Positions 26,597 to 37,400 of a DNA stretch of 64,000 nt are shown here, piece after piece. The position numbers were made by a program, and so were the translations under genes. Origin of the DNA: Mesostigma viride. Lineage: Eukaryota; Streptophyta; Mesostigmatophyceae; Mesostigmatales; Mesostigmataceae. The notes beneath the pieces are model-generated. The model saw only the letters and a list, made by a program, of their open reading frames with translations. It was not told the DNA's origin and ran no database searches. Positions within the stretch are counted from its first letter, which is position 1. Every line of letters starts with the position of its first letter. Location: the NCBI GenBank assembly GCA_009746045.1, contig RPFO01000027.1, positions 2,268,202-2,332,201 of the forward strand, given 5' to 3'.

Positions 26597-28235
26597 AAGG
26601 CGTTGAATGCATTGAAGGCCTATAGGGAATTATGGAGAGGATGTATGGGAGGTAGCCAGTCCCCTGCTTGTGTGATAGATAGGCCTGCGCTTGTTGTCTC
26701 CAACATCTATGTTCACGCCTTTCCTCTCGTACAACTATTCTAGTCCTTATACGAAGGTTGGCGCGTCACGTGTCCAGGAATATTTGTCTCCGTAACTGCA
26801 TTTCTTAGCGGCAAACTTCACGCTTTATTGGTCGGTTTTCATCGTGTAGGCAGATGCTTGTTGGACGTGAAATGTACAGTAACCTTCTTGGTTCATTCAG
26901 TAATCTTTTGAGGCAAGTTGTTATTTTTTTCGTCATTAATGGCATGGCCCTGATTAGGGCCCCATGGATTGTACAAGAACCACCTCGCTTGTAAAACAGC
27001 ATAGTCTTAACTTGGTTGGCTTGAACTCTGTATAGTCATTCTGATAAATGCATAGTTGGCTCATGGATGGTACGTTTTCTCATTGCCAGTTCTGCAAATG
27101 TTGTTTCCATTGCAAGCTTGGGTGCCTTATGAAGTGCCTTATTGGGTGCCTTCTTAACTTCAGAGCTGGTGGTAGCAAAACTTTAGGGTGCAGAAAGTCC
27201 CTCCATGCAATCCCTGCACTTTCCACCAGCCACAATGATATTGTCAAGGCAAGCAACAAAATTATAGTAGTATTAAATTATAACATGACTCCGTGGGGAG
27301 ATCATTTTGCACGTATTCCCTTGCTGATGGATGGGGGTGGGCGAAGCCGCGAAAGCTAACTAAGCTAGCTCTAAAGCATTCTACAAAAATCCTAGCTACT
27401 CTACTCAGCAAAGCGTCCCTTCCTCCTGGGGGGGGGGGGCTTGCCCACAGGGGCTGGCGTGTGGGCCTAGCTGGACAATGGCCTGCTACCTAGAGCTTCT
27501 TGTCCTGCATGGCAGTCCAAGCAAGAGAGAGGGAGGAAATGCGGTGTGCAAACTGGGCTGGGACCACTAGGTCGGCCAGCAACTGATCTGTATAGTTCAT
27601 GGCAGGTCTACCAACATGTCTGGGTTTGTCCTTGGGGCAGGTTAGGTCAGGATATGCCGCCCTGGCTGGCCAAGCTGCTGTGGGGCTGCCAGACCAAGGG
27701 CGGTGTCTACCTGACTGGTTCGAGCAAGATGTCCTACAAATATCAAGGAGACAACCAGCGCAGGCCAGAAATCGGGAGAATCCGGTCCATGGTAGCTCCA
27801 GCCTGCCGTTATCTTGTCCGCGTTTTTGAGTCGTTCAGGATGATGAATATGAATGGAGATGGAAATGTGTAGCCTTGTGCATTGAAATTATGGCTGGCTT
27901 ACGTGTAGAGCGACTAGATGACCTAGACGGTGGGGCCGGAAACAGCTTGCTTGCATGATCAGGGCGTGTCATGTTTCGAGCCTAACTGACCGGGAGTGTC
28001 TAGTGCTGAGCACCATTGCTGCGATCGCTCTCTCACCATTTACGAGGAAATACCCGCAAATGGAAAACCACTGAAAAGGTCTAGCTAGTCAGTCATTACG
28101 TTAGCCATGCCATGTTTCCAAACCTACAAATATGGTTAATATGTACAAATACCATGGTATGCTATGGTTACTATGTTCATTGAGAATGATAAATTACGGA
28201 GGTGAGATACATGGTTAATATGTACAAATGCTATC
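26597..28235. other. Intergenic region, 3' of the OCRL-like gene
   Basis: The 3' UTR of the OCRL-like gene should lie at the left end. A G10 run is at 27,430. A copy of a dispersed motif (tatcaaggagacaaccagcg then caggccagaaatcgggagaa) lies at about 27,741-27,790. No domain-like open frame is seen on either strand. Confidence 0.6.
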
Positions 28236-28239
28236 CTAC

Positions 28240-29594
28240 GCTGCCTTAATAGTCGTCCGGAATACGGGGTATACCCTTGTACTGACAAAGACTCTATGCG
28301 TGGAAAACTCTACATTCAGGACCTGTCGGAGCATCCTATAAACCGTGCCATTCAGCCGGATGACCAGCTTGCATGCATGTCCGTGAGCGTCCATGCCTTG
28401 GCGCCTTACGTGAGCACCGTGAGGACCAGGACCTTGAAGAGCACGCACTTGCGGTCCTCGCCCAGGTCCTTCGAGTTCCAATAGGTATTGAGCGAGTGGA
28501 GCCTGGCCCAGGCCAGGCCGATGCGGGTGTCCACATCGTCGGTGGTGTCGGGGAGCATGCTCCCCAGCAGTTTGAAGCGATCACGGAACGGGACTTCTGT
28601 CCCGTCTAGCAGCCGCGGCAGCGACGGGCATGTACTGGTAGCCCCAATCACCATCGCCTCAGTTTTGACGCTAATCTCCGATTCCCCACCGCCCGCGCCT
28701 CCAAGCCCAGACAGTCCAGCCAGGTCTGAATGTGCTCGGGGCGCTTGATGAGGGTGGTATCATCCGCATGTATAAATCAGGTTGGACAGGCGGTAACCCG
28801 GCAGGGCCCCACCGCCGCGGCGCCGCCCCCTTGGCGCACGTTAAGGATGTCCAAGCCCGGCCGGCTCAAACCCCTAAGAGCAGTAAAGCGCGCACGTGCC
28901 TGGCGCATGACGTGATTCACGACAATAATGAATTTGAGATATGGGGACAGGACACAACCTTGCCACACCCTGTGATGAAGGGGAAATGGTGGGGTGGTGC
29001 CTTCCGCAGTCCGCAATACTGCCTGTGAACCCTCATACAGCCGGCGAATGGCAGCAATAAATGCTGGTGGCAGGTGATCCAGAGCTAGGATGGCCCAAAG
29101 AGCCTCCCAGAGGACCGTGTCAAAAGCCTTGATGTAGTCAACAATGAATGAAGACCAGCGGAAAACCATCAGGGCAAATGCGACGCACCTCCTCCACCAG
29201 CCGGCGCACGACAAACACAGCCATGACAGTGTTACGGCCACGACAGAAACCCATCTGAGACTCACCCGGCCAGGTGTGGGTCCACTGCGCAGCGCGGAGC
29301 CTAGCTGTGCAGCATCATGCGCATGAAGACGTACCTAATTCAGCGCCGCGCTCTGGATCGAGGCAGACACTCCGGATAGTTACGGGGGTCAGCAGCAGAG
29401 CCATTCTTGTACAGCATGACTCGGATAACCGTCTGCCACTCAGCAGGCGGAGGCTCATCAGAGAGCAGAACACGGTTGCAGAGCGCCAGCAGAAGCTTGC
29501 GAACCGCCAGGTCAGGGGTAAATCGAAACAACCCACGAATGCCGTAGATGCAGATACAGCAGTGCAAACAACGTCACGATCGACGCGGCACTAA
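28240..29594 (-). mobile_element. Degenerate LINE reverse transcriptase
   Basis: Read on the - strand. 29567-29340 has the RT N-terminal block (ALCNRVLLSDEPPPAEWQTV, KNGSAADPRNYPECL). 29265-28777 has SSFIVDYIKAFDTVLWEALW and GCVLSPYLKFIIVVNHVM. The YADD region near 28760 is only partly recognisable. 28654-28406 has the thumb-like LLGSMLPDTTDDVDTRIGLAW. Frames change at least three times. The C-terminal tail after VLVLTVLT is lost, so both ends are truncated. Confidence 0.85.
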
Positions 29595-29634
29595 ATCGCC
29601 TCGGTTCCTTATTTAATATGAGCCATTTTACAGC

Positions 29635-29965
29635 GTCGCGCCGTGTCGCGTACCCGAGCCCTTTTCCATGTACATCACATGATATGTAAAATCCACTTCC
29701 CAGACCGGGAATTCCGCCCCATCTTTTACCGTTGTGCAGTACCACCGATACACTACCATTCAAATCACCGATCATTTTGCTGGAGGTATACCTCATATTT
29801 AATTTCGCCGGCATGCCTCTTTCCAACTCCGAAGTCCAACTCTACTGAGCTGCATGGAACTCCGAGCCGGATTTTTTCACCGACCGTGGCGCGTACCCGA
29901 GCCTTTTGCCATGGACATAACGTGAGATTTAAAATCTGCTTCCCAGACCCGGAATTCCGTTTAAT
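29635..29965. repeat. Dispersed repeat module with 70-bp direct repeats
   Basis: Two copies of a 70-bp segment (cgcgtacccgagcc..., ...cttcccagaccgggaattccg) at 29,645-29,715 and 29,888-29,960 flank a module (gtgcagtaccaccgatacac, caaatcaccgat, cctctttccaactccgaa). A second copy of that module lies at 45,450-45,570. No coding sense is seen. It could be a small non-autonomous element. Confidence 0.7.
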
Positions 29966-30073
29966 AAGCAAGCAAGCAATTGCTTGCGTGTCATGCGCAT
30001 GGGCATGCCACGGAGTACTATGCTAATTTAATTAGAAAATAATTACACGAAAGTTACAAATATCGTCTGCATC

Positions 30074-31340
30074 ATGCCCCAACCATTTCGTAACTACGTA
30101 CGAAAATTGCAAATGGCGACAGTACCTAGACTACGTACGCTTTACGGTCAGCGGCTGGGCGCTGCGACTGACCGACGCAGAATGCACCGACATAGTGCAC
30201 TATTACGCAGGGGAACTCAAGCTCCGTGGGCCCGATGGGCCAATCCCCGCCGACAAGGTGGAGGAGTTCCTCGCCCTGCTAGAATTCAACCATCGCCTCG
30301 GCCATCCTCTTCAGCTTCTTCAAGCTCACTGCACGTGACCTCGACGCTCGGCTCCGCAACCCAGCCCGGCCTGCGCAGCGGGCAGCCACACCGGCTGCCT
30401 CCCTCTGCAAGGATGACCTCCCAGCATTGCTGGAGGAGCACGTGACCTGGCCGCTGGCCGAGAAGATGACATTGATGACTACAGCGCTCAACACGGTGGA
30501 GGCCAAGGTCTCCAATACGGAAACCAAGGTCGCACACAAGCTACAACCTCAGCTCACGGCGCTGCAGACCACGGCGCAGGCATCCGAGGCACATGCTGCA
30601 CTCCTCTCCCGCCTCAACCAGGTGGAGGGGAAGTGCGGCGTGCTCGAAGCCATCACCGCCCACACCGAGGCCCTGGCCACACAGGTCCCAACCAACGATA
30701 GCGGAGCAGACGGCCACCATCGCATCCCAGCCACCCCGGCAGGATCATTGCTGGCGACCTCCCGCCGCTCTCCTATGCGGACCTCAGTGCTGCGGTCAGC
30801 GACCGCCTCAACCACTGACGCCATAGCCACGAAGCTCCGGGAGCTGGAGGACCACCGCCATGCAGGCCGAACAACGGGAGGCCACCGACCGCGCTCGCTG
30901 CGAGTGCCGAGTGGTGCTGCGTCGTTTCCCCCAGAAGCCAGGTGAGTCTGACGTCAAGTGACCACCCTTGCCGACGAGCTCAAGGACCAGCTTCTCACCC
31001 TCATGGGCCTGGTACTAGGTGCTCAGGTAGAACTGCGCGGGTGCCACCGCCTTCCCCACTCACGGGACAAGGCGGCTCTCCCACCAGTCCTGCTCACCTC
31101 AGTTCCCCTCCCCTGAGGACAAGCGGCGGTTCCTTTCTCGATCGTCGCAAGACTCAGGTTGCACGACCTCACATGGACGCTGGACGACGACCTGACCCCC
31201 GCTCAGCATGCAGCAGCAGCGACACGACCTGTGGCCGGAATACCTCCGCCACAAGCAGGACCCCCAGAAGCCCAAGGTGTACTGGAGGGGCGGGGACCTG
31301 ATGATTAACCACAAGATGTGGATGCCCCCTGCGGGCTAGA
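30074..31340 (+). pseudogene. LINE ORF1-like remnant with coiled coil
   Basis: On +, pieces of a single protein are visible across frames. A predicted coiled coil (PLAEKMTLMTTALNTVEAKV..., LLSRLNQVEGKCGVLEAITA) lies at about 30,427-30,700. Then come CECRVVLRRFPQKPGESDVK near 30,900, LADELKDQLLTLMGLVLG and, at the end, YLRHKQDPQKPKVYWRGGDL with NHKMWMPPAG near 31,330. Coiled coil followed by an RRM-like block is the layout of LINE ORF1 proteins. Stops and frame changes near 30,960 and 31,110 mark it as dead. It diverges from the RT remnant at 28.2-29.6 kb, so the two are not one element. Confidence 0.65.
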
Positions 31341-32274
31341 ACTATAGCTTGAGCTTGTATAACAGCCCTAGCTTGTATTATCCGTTGGTAGTCACTGCCC
31401 GGCCATGGCAGCCAATGATGCCTAAAATGTTTGCCTAGCTGTGCCACCATACATACCTAGTCACGTGCACCGCTAATGTGCACACGTACGGTACACAACA
31501 ACCAGCCATGGCCTCAGCGTAGCCCCGGGCAAGGCTTGTACAGCTATGCTACGTCCTGGCTATGATCAGATTACTTGCCCACGCTACTTGTTACTGATGA
31601 TATGCTCACATGGGTCTTATTGCACCCACAGAACTTGCCGGATCATCTATGGCGTGTCCGATTGCCGCTGTGGCATGCCTCTGGCATGAAGGAGAAAGGG
31701 GGTCTCTGCCCTTTCTTCCTGTTGTGCACATGCAGGGATTAGAAGCACTTCGGTGCTCCGTGACTTCCCAACGGGAGCACGAGTTTAATTAATTAATTAA
31801 TTAATGAATTAATTAATTCATTAATTAACTAATTTCGTAACTAGAGGGGGATATAATCCTCATCTGAGCTGCCCTCTACTGTAACGGCAGACGCGAGGCG
31901 GTAGTGTAGTGGCTATCCTCAGGGGCAATGACCTCCACCTGTGGACTTCTACCCTGCATTCTAGCAATGGGCCGCGGGGCCCGTGGGGATAAAACAGGAG
32001 CATGCCCCTCACGAAGGTGCTTATCGCAGACGGCAGACGGCCCATTTCTCCAATTGTCTATCATGCAGGCGCGGAGTACAGCTAGTCCGGCCCAGAAGCC
32101 CTTCATCCTCAATCAAGCAATTGTGTCACATAGGTCCAGGTCCCGCCGCGTCGATGTGGGGTGCGCGCAAATTTGCCAGTGGTTTGCTACGGGAAAAGGG
32201 GACCCTGCCATAGGAGAAGGTGTCTACTGACCTGGTTGGCCAGTCCTAAGCCCGCCAGCAGGGCCCACATCGGT
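31341..32274. other. Intergenic region with a LINE 3' terminus
   Basis: At 31,765-31,835, gctccgtgacttcccaacgg-gagcacgagt followed by (TTAA)n is the 3' end and tail of a LINE family C copy on +, matching the reverse complement of 43,230-43,275. The rest shows no gene. 32,160-32,260 has weak similarity to LINE C-terminal sequence. Confidence 0.6.
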
Positions 32275-32308
32275 ATTCCCTAGCCTAATATGGATTTGTA
32301 CTACAGCA
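32275..32308 (+). repeat. Left terminal inverted repeat
   Basis: 34 bp, starting attccctagcctaatatgga. It pairs with 42,020-42,053 with a single C/G difference near the inner end. Similarity weakens but persists for some tens of bases inward. Confidence 0.88.
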
Positions 32309-32389
32309 CTAGTACAAATTGGTTTTTTTTCAACATTGTTATTTAATGCCTCTCATAGGTCCAAAGCATGGAGGTCAGTGTCCCAACAT

Positions 32390-32780
32390 GTGGTGACACC
32401 GTGACACCGTGACACCGTGACACCGTGACACCGTGACATCACAACACTAGCATTTCACAGTTTGTATGATGTCACATGGTAATGTGACGTTCAGCACTGG
32501 TATCATGATGTCCACATGTAAGCTAAAGCGCTGCCCAACATGACGTGACACCGTGACATCATGACACCGTGACATCGTGACACCGTGACACCGTGACATC
32601 ACAACACTAGCTAGCATTTCACAGTTTGTATGATGTCACAAGGTAATGTGATGTACAGCACTGATATCATGATGTCCACATGTAAGCTGAAGCGCTGCCC
32701 AACATGACGTGACACCGCACGACATCATGACACCGTGACATCGTGACACCGTGACATCGTGACACCGTGACATTGAATCT
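32390..32780. repeat. Left subterminal octamer arrays (GTGACACC)
   Basis: Three clusters of gtgacacc/gtgacatc octamers are separated by two copies of a longer spacer (acactagcatttcacagttt...gatgtccacatgtaagct...), giving a composite period of about 190 bp. The spacer copies are about 95% alike. Confidence 0.92.
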
Positions 32781-33191
32781 TGCTATGTATGGAGATATCG
32801 TTTTTCACTTCTCTAACTTGAGTAATGCAAGCACAAGGCAACATAATTAGTTTTGAACCCCTGAAAAGAAAGAACCTTACATGCCCTACGTCTCAGAACA
32901 CTGTTGCATCATGCATGACACCAGGACACGGTGACAAAGTGGCATGGCACAAGATACAACTGCATTTGACACCAAATATTGATAAGGCTAAACAACTAGC
33001 CTTCATTCCTAAATAGCCATGCATGCATCACATTCTTTACTGAAATATGACATGGATCTACTAAGTCAACCATGCAGTCACATGTGAGTCTCAAACCATT
33101 AAAACAGGTATGCGCATATGTGTATTCCATCTGGGTTTGATGCCCAGGCGCATACCATTAATTAGACAACTAGTCCAAAACAATGCATGTC

Positions 33192-33908
33192 TCACTTAAT
33201 AGTCATCATAATACACATCTTGTTCCAGATTGTTATTTGGTATTTCACCAGACGCCTCCGAGGCACTGCGTCCGATGATGCCTGGTGCAAAACAATAGCA
33301 TTTATAGCACGCAAAACAAGAAAGCAAAACAAGAAAGTTACGTATTTTCTCCGACACCAAACGTCATCGTACCCTCCATGCAGCAGCCTCGTGCAAGCTG
33401 AATTGCATAGAAGCTGCAACTACGATTCTATTCATGAAAGCATACAGGCAGGCAGTCGACATCCCAAGCAGGATAACCCCCCTAAACAACAACCCCTCGC
33501 GGGGGGCGCGTGAAAACGGCAAAGGCAAAGCGGAGCCCGCCGCCTTTGGGCGGGCGGAGCGGAGCCTTTGCCGTTTTCACGCGCCCCCCGCGAGGGGAAT
33601 TTTTTTTTGGAAAATGGGGCAAACCATGGGGGTTTTCTTACGGAATTTACCTGCGATCTTCCTTGCGATGCAGTTTTGCCTGGTCGCTCGCGCTCCCCGT
33701 CCGAACCGCCATCAGAGGCTGCATTAATTCTATTAAGCTCATTCAGCGCGCCCCGGACGTACACGGTTGATTTCTTATCTTTTGGTTGTTCATCTGCCTT
33801 CCCGTCTACAGCAGCGCCATCATCGGCTGTCTCGGCATGCTCTGCACGTTCATCCGAGCCATACTGTTCATGGATTTCTGCCGGCGGCTGCTGTTCGCCG
33901 CTAGCCAT
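33192..33908 (-). CDS. Small three-exon gene of unknown function in the TIR element
   Basis: Exons on the - strand: 33908-33651, 33413-33342 and 33281-33192. All junctions are GT-AG in phase 0, and the last exon ends in TGA, giving 139 residues. The N-terminus is acidic and hydrophilic (MASGEQQPPAEIHEQYGSDE...). Exon 2 is cysteine-containing (LLCNSACTRLLHGGYDDVWC). The C-terminus is basic (VPRRRLVKYQITIWNKM). No family is recognised. It diverges from the DUF7869-like gene with 560 bp between starts, as expected of two genes of one element. The model depends on predicted short exons. Exon 1 is the strongest part. Confidence 0.4.
33493..33597. repeat. 105-bp hairpin with 34-bp perfect arms
   Basis: Arms 33,493-33,526 (cccctcgcggggggcgcgtg...) and 33,564-33,597 are exact reverse complements. 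The 37-bp loop contains a further GC-rich inverted repeat (cccgcc...ggcggg). It lies in intron 1 of the small - strand gene, so its transcript would contain a very stable stem. Confidence 0.95.
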
Positions 33909-34468
33909 CGCAGCTATATCCTATCAAACTCCGCTGTCCTAAAAACACGAACAAACACGAGGGCACGCAAATTATCTACGTCGTGCGTCCAGAAGTACTT
34001 GTCGAGCTTAATCTGTATATTATTTTGCGTTCAAGTTCTCCGGACCTCGTGACATCGGGTGCATGCCTTCGTTCCCGAGGTCGATGTCCCGAGGTCCCGA
34101 GAACTTGCGGCCCAAATTTAGGTGGTGTCCCGAGGTCCCGACACCTGATTGGCCCGTTGAGATTCGCTCAGAATCAAGAGCAATCAATGCGGACCACGAG
34201 TAGCTCGGACCTCGTGACACCACCTCGGGCCAGGCGGGTGCACTTGCACGCCGATATGTATATCGACAACGATGGAAGATTGCATCGGTAAAATGTATTA
34301 GCCGGGTAATAACAACTCGGGCAGACCGGGCTGCAGTTGGAGCCCGTTTTGCCATGTTTAGATTCCACCCCACTGGCGTGGGGACCTACGTTTGCCATCT
34401 GCACACGTAGAAAAGGGGGCGGAAGTGTTATTTAATTTGCACGGGTGCCCAGTGGACATCATAGCCAT
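33909..34468. promoter_or_regulatory. Divergent promoter region inside the TIR element
   Basis: 560 bp between the starts of the two element genes. CCGAGGTC or its complement GACCTCG(G) occurs at least six times between 34,040 and 34,230 (for example 34,075, 34,092, 34,130, 34,208). One GTGACACC octamer, the word that makes up the subterminal arrays, lies at 34,214-34,221. This may be a binding region for an element-encoded protein. Nothing proves function. Confidence 0.5.
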
Positions 34469-37400
34469 GGCGAGGTCCACAGTTTTCATGGACCCCGGCC
34501 CAGGGGCGCTGGGTTGGCAGATTTTGGCAGCGTTTGTCTTGCTGCTAATCCTGGGATACGTCGTTTTAACCACCATGGCGAGGCGGGGCGTCCGGTTGTC
34601 TGCTGCTGCCGTGTTAGAGAAATGCACCTCGGATGCGTCCCTGAATGCGGCACTTAGCAGGGACTGGGATTGTGATTGTGGTCGGCATTGTTTGAGAAGC
34701 GTGCATAGGGAGGAAGTACGTGCAATGAGAACTGACTTGTGGAGAAAGACGCAGGCGGATAGGAAAGACTTTATCAGAACCCAACTTAGAATGGGCGGTC
34801 AGAGAGAAGAAGAAATTCCGGGAAGCTTCCGTCACAAACGCAGTCGAGACGAGGATTTTCTTTTCGCAGTGGAGGGCTACGTTGTTTACCCGGCTACCAA
34901 GCATAATCCAGAGTCGACAGCCCCCTTTCGGCATCGCATGTGTGAAGCTGCTTTCCGCCGTGCTTTGTATATCAACCCCAATATTTGGCAGACGGCTGTA
35001 AAGGAGGCAACCCGCCCCGCCCCTTCACCTGGCACTCGTCGGGATGTGGAATCCGGCTTGGGTAGCACTGCTGGACGGCGTGTTCGAGGATCCCGTTCAA
35101 TATCTGCCAGGATTGGGGAGGCCAAAGCGCTTTGTGAGCTATATGGATTCGGCGTTGGTTACGCCCAGCAGTTGAGAAAGATCCTCGAGATGGCCGCAGC
35201 ATTCTTGAGCAACCCTGCAAGAAGACTTTGTACTCGGAGTATGTTAGGGAGAGACAAGATTACAATGCACCTGTGGTTAGTATTTCGCTTTTCAGGACAA
35301 TCTTCAAAGCAGTGGCGACAATCATGGAAGTCCATGTTGAGCGTTTTCGCACAAAGGTTATGGGTGAATGTTCCCGCTGTCGAAAGCTGAAGGATGCCAT
35401 TTTGTTTTACCGGACCACTGACCGGGCCAGGTGGGAGGCCAGTAAGGAGAAGTTAGCTGATCACACTGATTTCTTTAATGGGGAGCGGATGGCTTATCTG
35501 CAGCGAAGGTTCGAAGGCGCCAAGCATTTTTTTGTTTCCATAGTCATGGATGGTTTGGCAAAGATGAAGACAGCGGTTCCAACGAGGGGGAGCGCCTCGA
35601 AAGAGTGGCTTAGCAGCCGCCAGCTTCATATACCGTACCAGTTAGTCTGCTCTATTTTGCACGGGGTGAGGACGTATTTTTGGGTCATCATGCCATGGGT
35701 AGCTAATTCTGAGGTTTCTGGTAATTCAGGGCGCGTCACGGCAACAGTGCTCACGCATCAGTTGTTGGAAGTGGTTGTTGAGCGTCCATGGGAGAAGTCC
35801 ACTGATCCTGAGATTCGTGAGTTTGGCCTTGCCCCTAACCTCGTCCTTCAAGTGGATGGGGGTGGGGACAACATGAACAACGAGTTGTTGGGGTTCCTAG
35901 CTGTTCTCATTGTCCGCCGCCTCTTTGCTCGCATCAGGGTGTGCCGGCTTCCACCGGGACACACACACAATGATGCTGACCAAAGGTTTGGTTGGTTCAT
36001 CCGGTGGTACAACGGCATCAAGAACCGTGTGTCAGATCTTCCACCGGTGCTGATGCTGACGTTTCAAGACGTGCTGCAGGGGCTGAAGCGTGCCTTTGCA
36101 CATTTCTACGACGACGGCCCTTCTGGGAGCACGGCGATCATCAGTCCACTGCCACCATCTTCCAAGGTTCGTTTGTCTTCATAGATTTATGTTGCCATAG
36201 TGGATGAGTGCATTGCCAGTGTGTTGGTAGGCGGGGCATGTAGTCATGGGGATGCGCGCGCGCGGCACGGTGGGGGGAGCGCGTGGCGGCCAGTTTTTTA
36301 TGCTATTCATGGGGATGCGCGCGCGCGGCACGGTGGGGGGAGCGCGTGGCGGCCAGTTTTTTATGCTATTCATGGGGATGCGCGCGCGCGGCACGGTGGG
36401 GGGAGCGCGTGGCGGCCAGTTTTTTATGCTAGTCATGGGGATGCGCGCGCGCGGCACGGTGGGGGGAGCGCGTGGCGGCCAGTTTTTTATGCTATGTAGC
36501 TGCAGAGTTGAATCACAATTTTCTGCTTACTTGTCTTTTACTGCTACCGTATGTGCGTTTCCTTTCGCGGCTACTGTGTCCTTTTGCAGCTGATCAACGC
36601 AGCGCTGGACTTCACCACGTGGCTACGTGGCTGCGTGGACCCAGACCTTGGGCGCTGGGTCAAGTCCGCTGATGTTGTTGTGGACGCGTCAACCAATCAA
36701 CCCGTGATCGAGCGTCATCCGGTCAGCAAGATATTCGATATCGAGTTGTTTGGCCATCGAGCTGCAGACGACGGACCGGATGTTGGTGATGACTGCTATT
36801 TCCGCTACCGCCTTGCCACGGCGGAGGCCTTAACGGATGTGCCCGCCAATTGGTGGAGGCCTCTTGGGCCGAACGGGGAGGCCTGCGACATGGTCAGCGT
36901 CAACTCGAGGCGCGCGAGTGATGGCAAACAGCTTTTTGGCGCGCTGGTCATGGAGGCAGCCAAGGCATGCACCCAAGGGCAGCCCGGGTCTCGCTGCTTT
37001 CGCCGATTGGGATGGCGATCACGCAATCCGCTCTCACTGCTCTAAACTCAGTCGGCAGTTTAATTCCAGACGTCATGACGGAGGAAAAGCAAGCAGAGCT
37101 CAACGACGAGATCCGCGGCTTTCCCACTGACCCAGCGCAAGTAGAAGAGTGCGCGTCGGTGTTTGACGTCATGATCCAGAAGCTGACAGAGTGCAGGGAG
37201 CAGCAAAAGGACAAGCCCCTCCCTTTCCGTCTCCATTCTGCAGGGGATCAGGCGATCATGCGGGCTACCCGTGCCCTGGAAGCGCCGCTGCATCCAATTG
37301 TCACCCACGCTGGCGACCGCCGGCACGAAGTGCATGCTGCCATTCAGCGGGCGCGACGCGCGGCTGAGCAGCTGCCTGCCGCCCCTGCCCACCCTGCCGC

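Noticed and set aside
29645-29960. LTRs of a retrotransposon (70-bp direct repeats 240 bp apart)
   Set aside because: Too short and too close, with no TG...CA ends, primer-binding site or coding region between. Listed only as a repeat module.
32390-32780. Possible CRISPR-like array
   Set aside because: The repeats are 8-bp octamers without unique spacers of constant length, in a eukaryotic element. The longer spacers are copies of each other.
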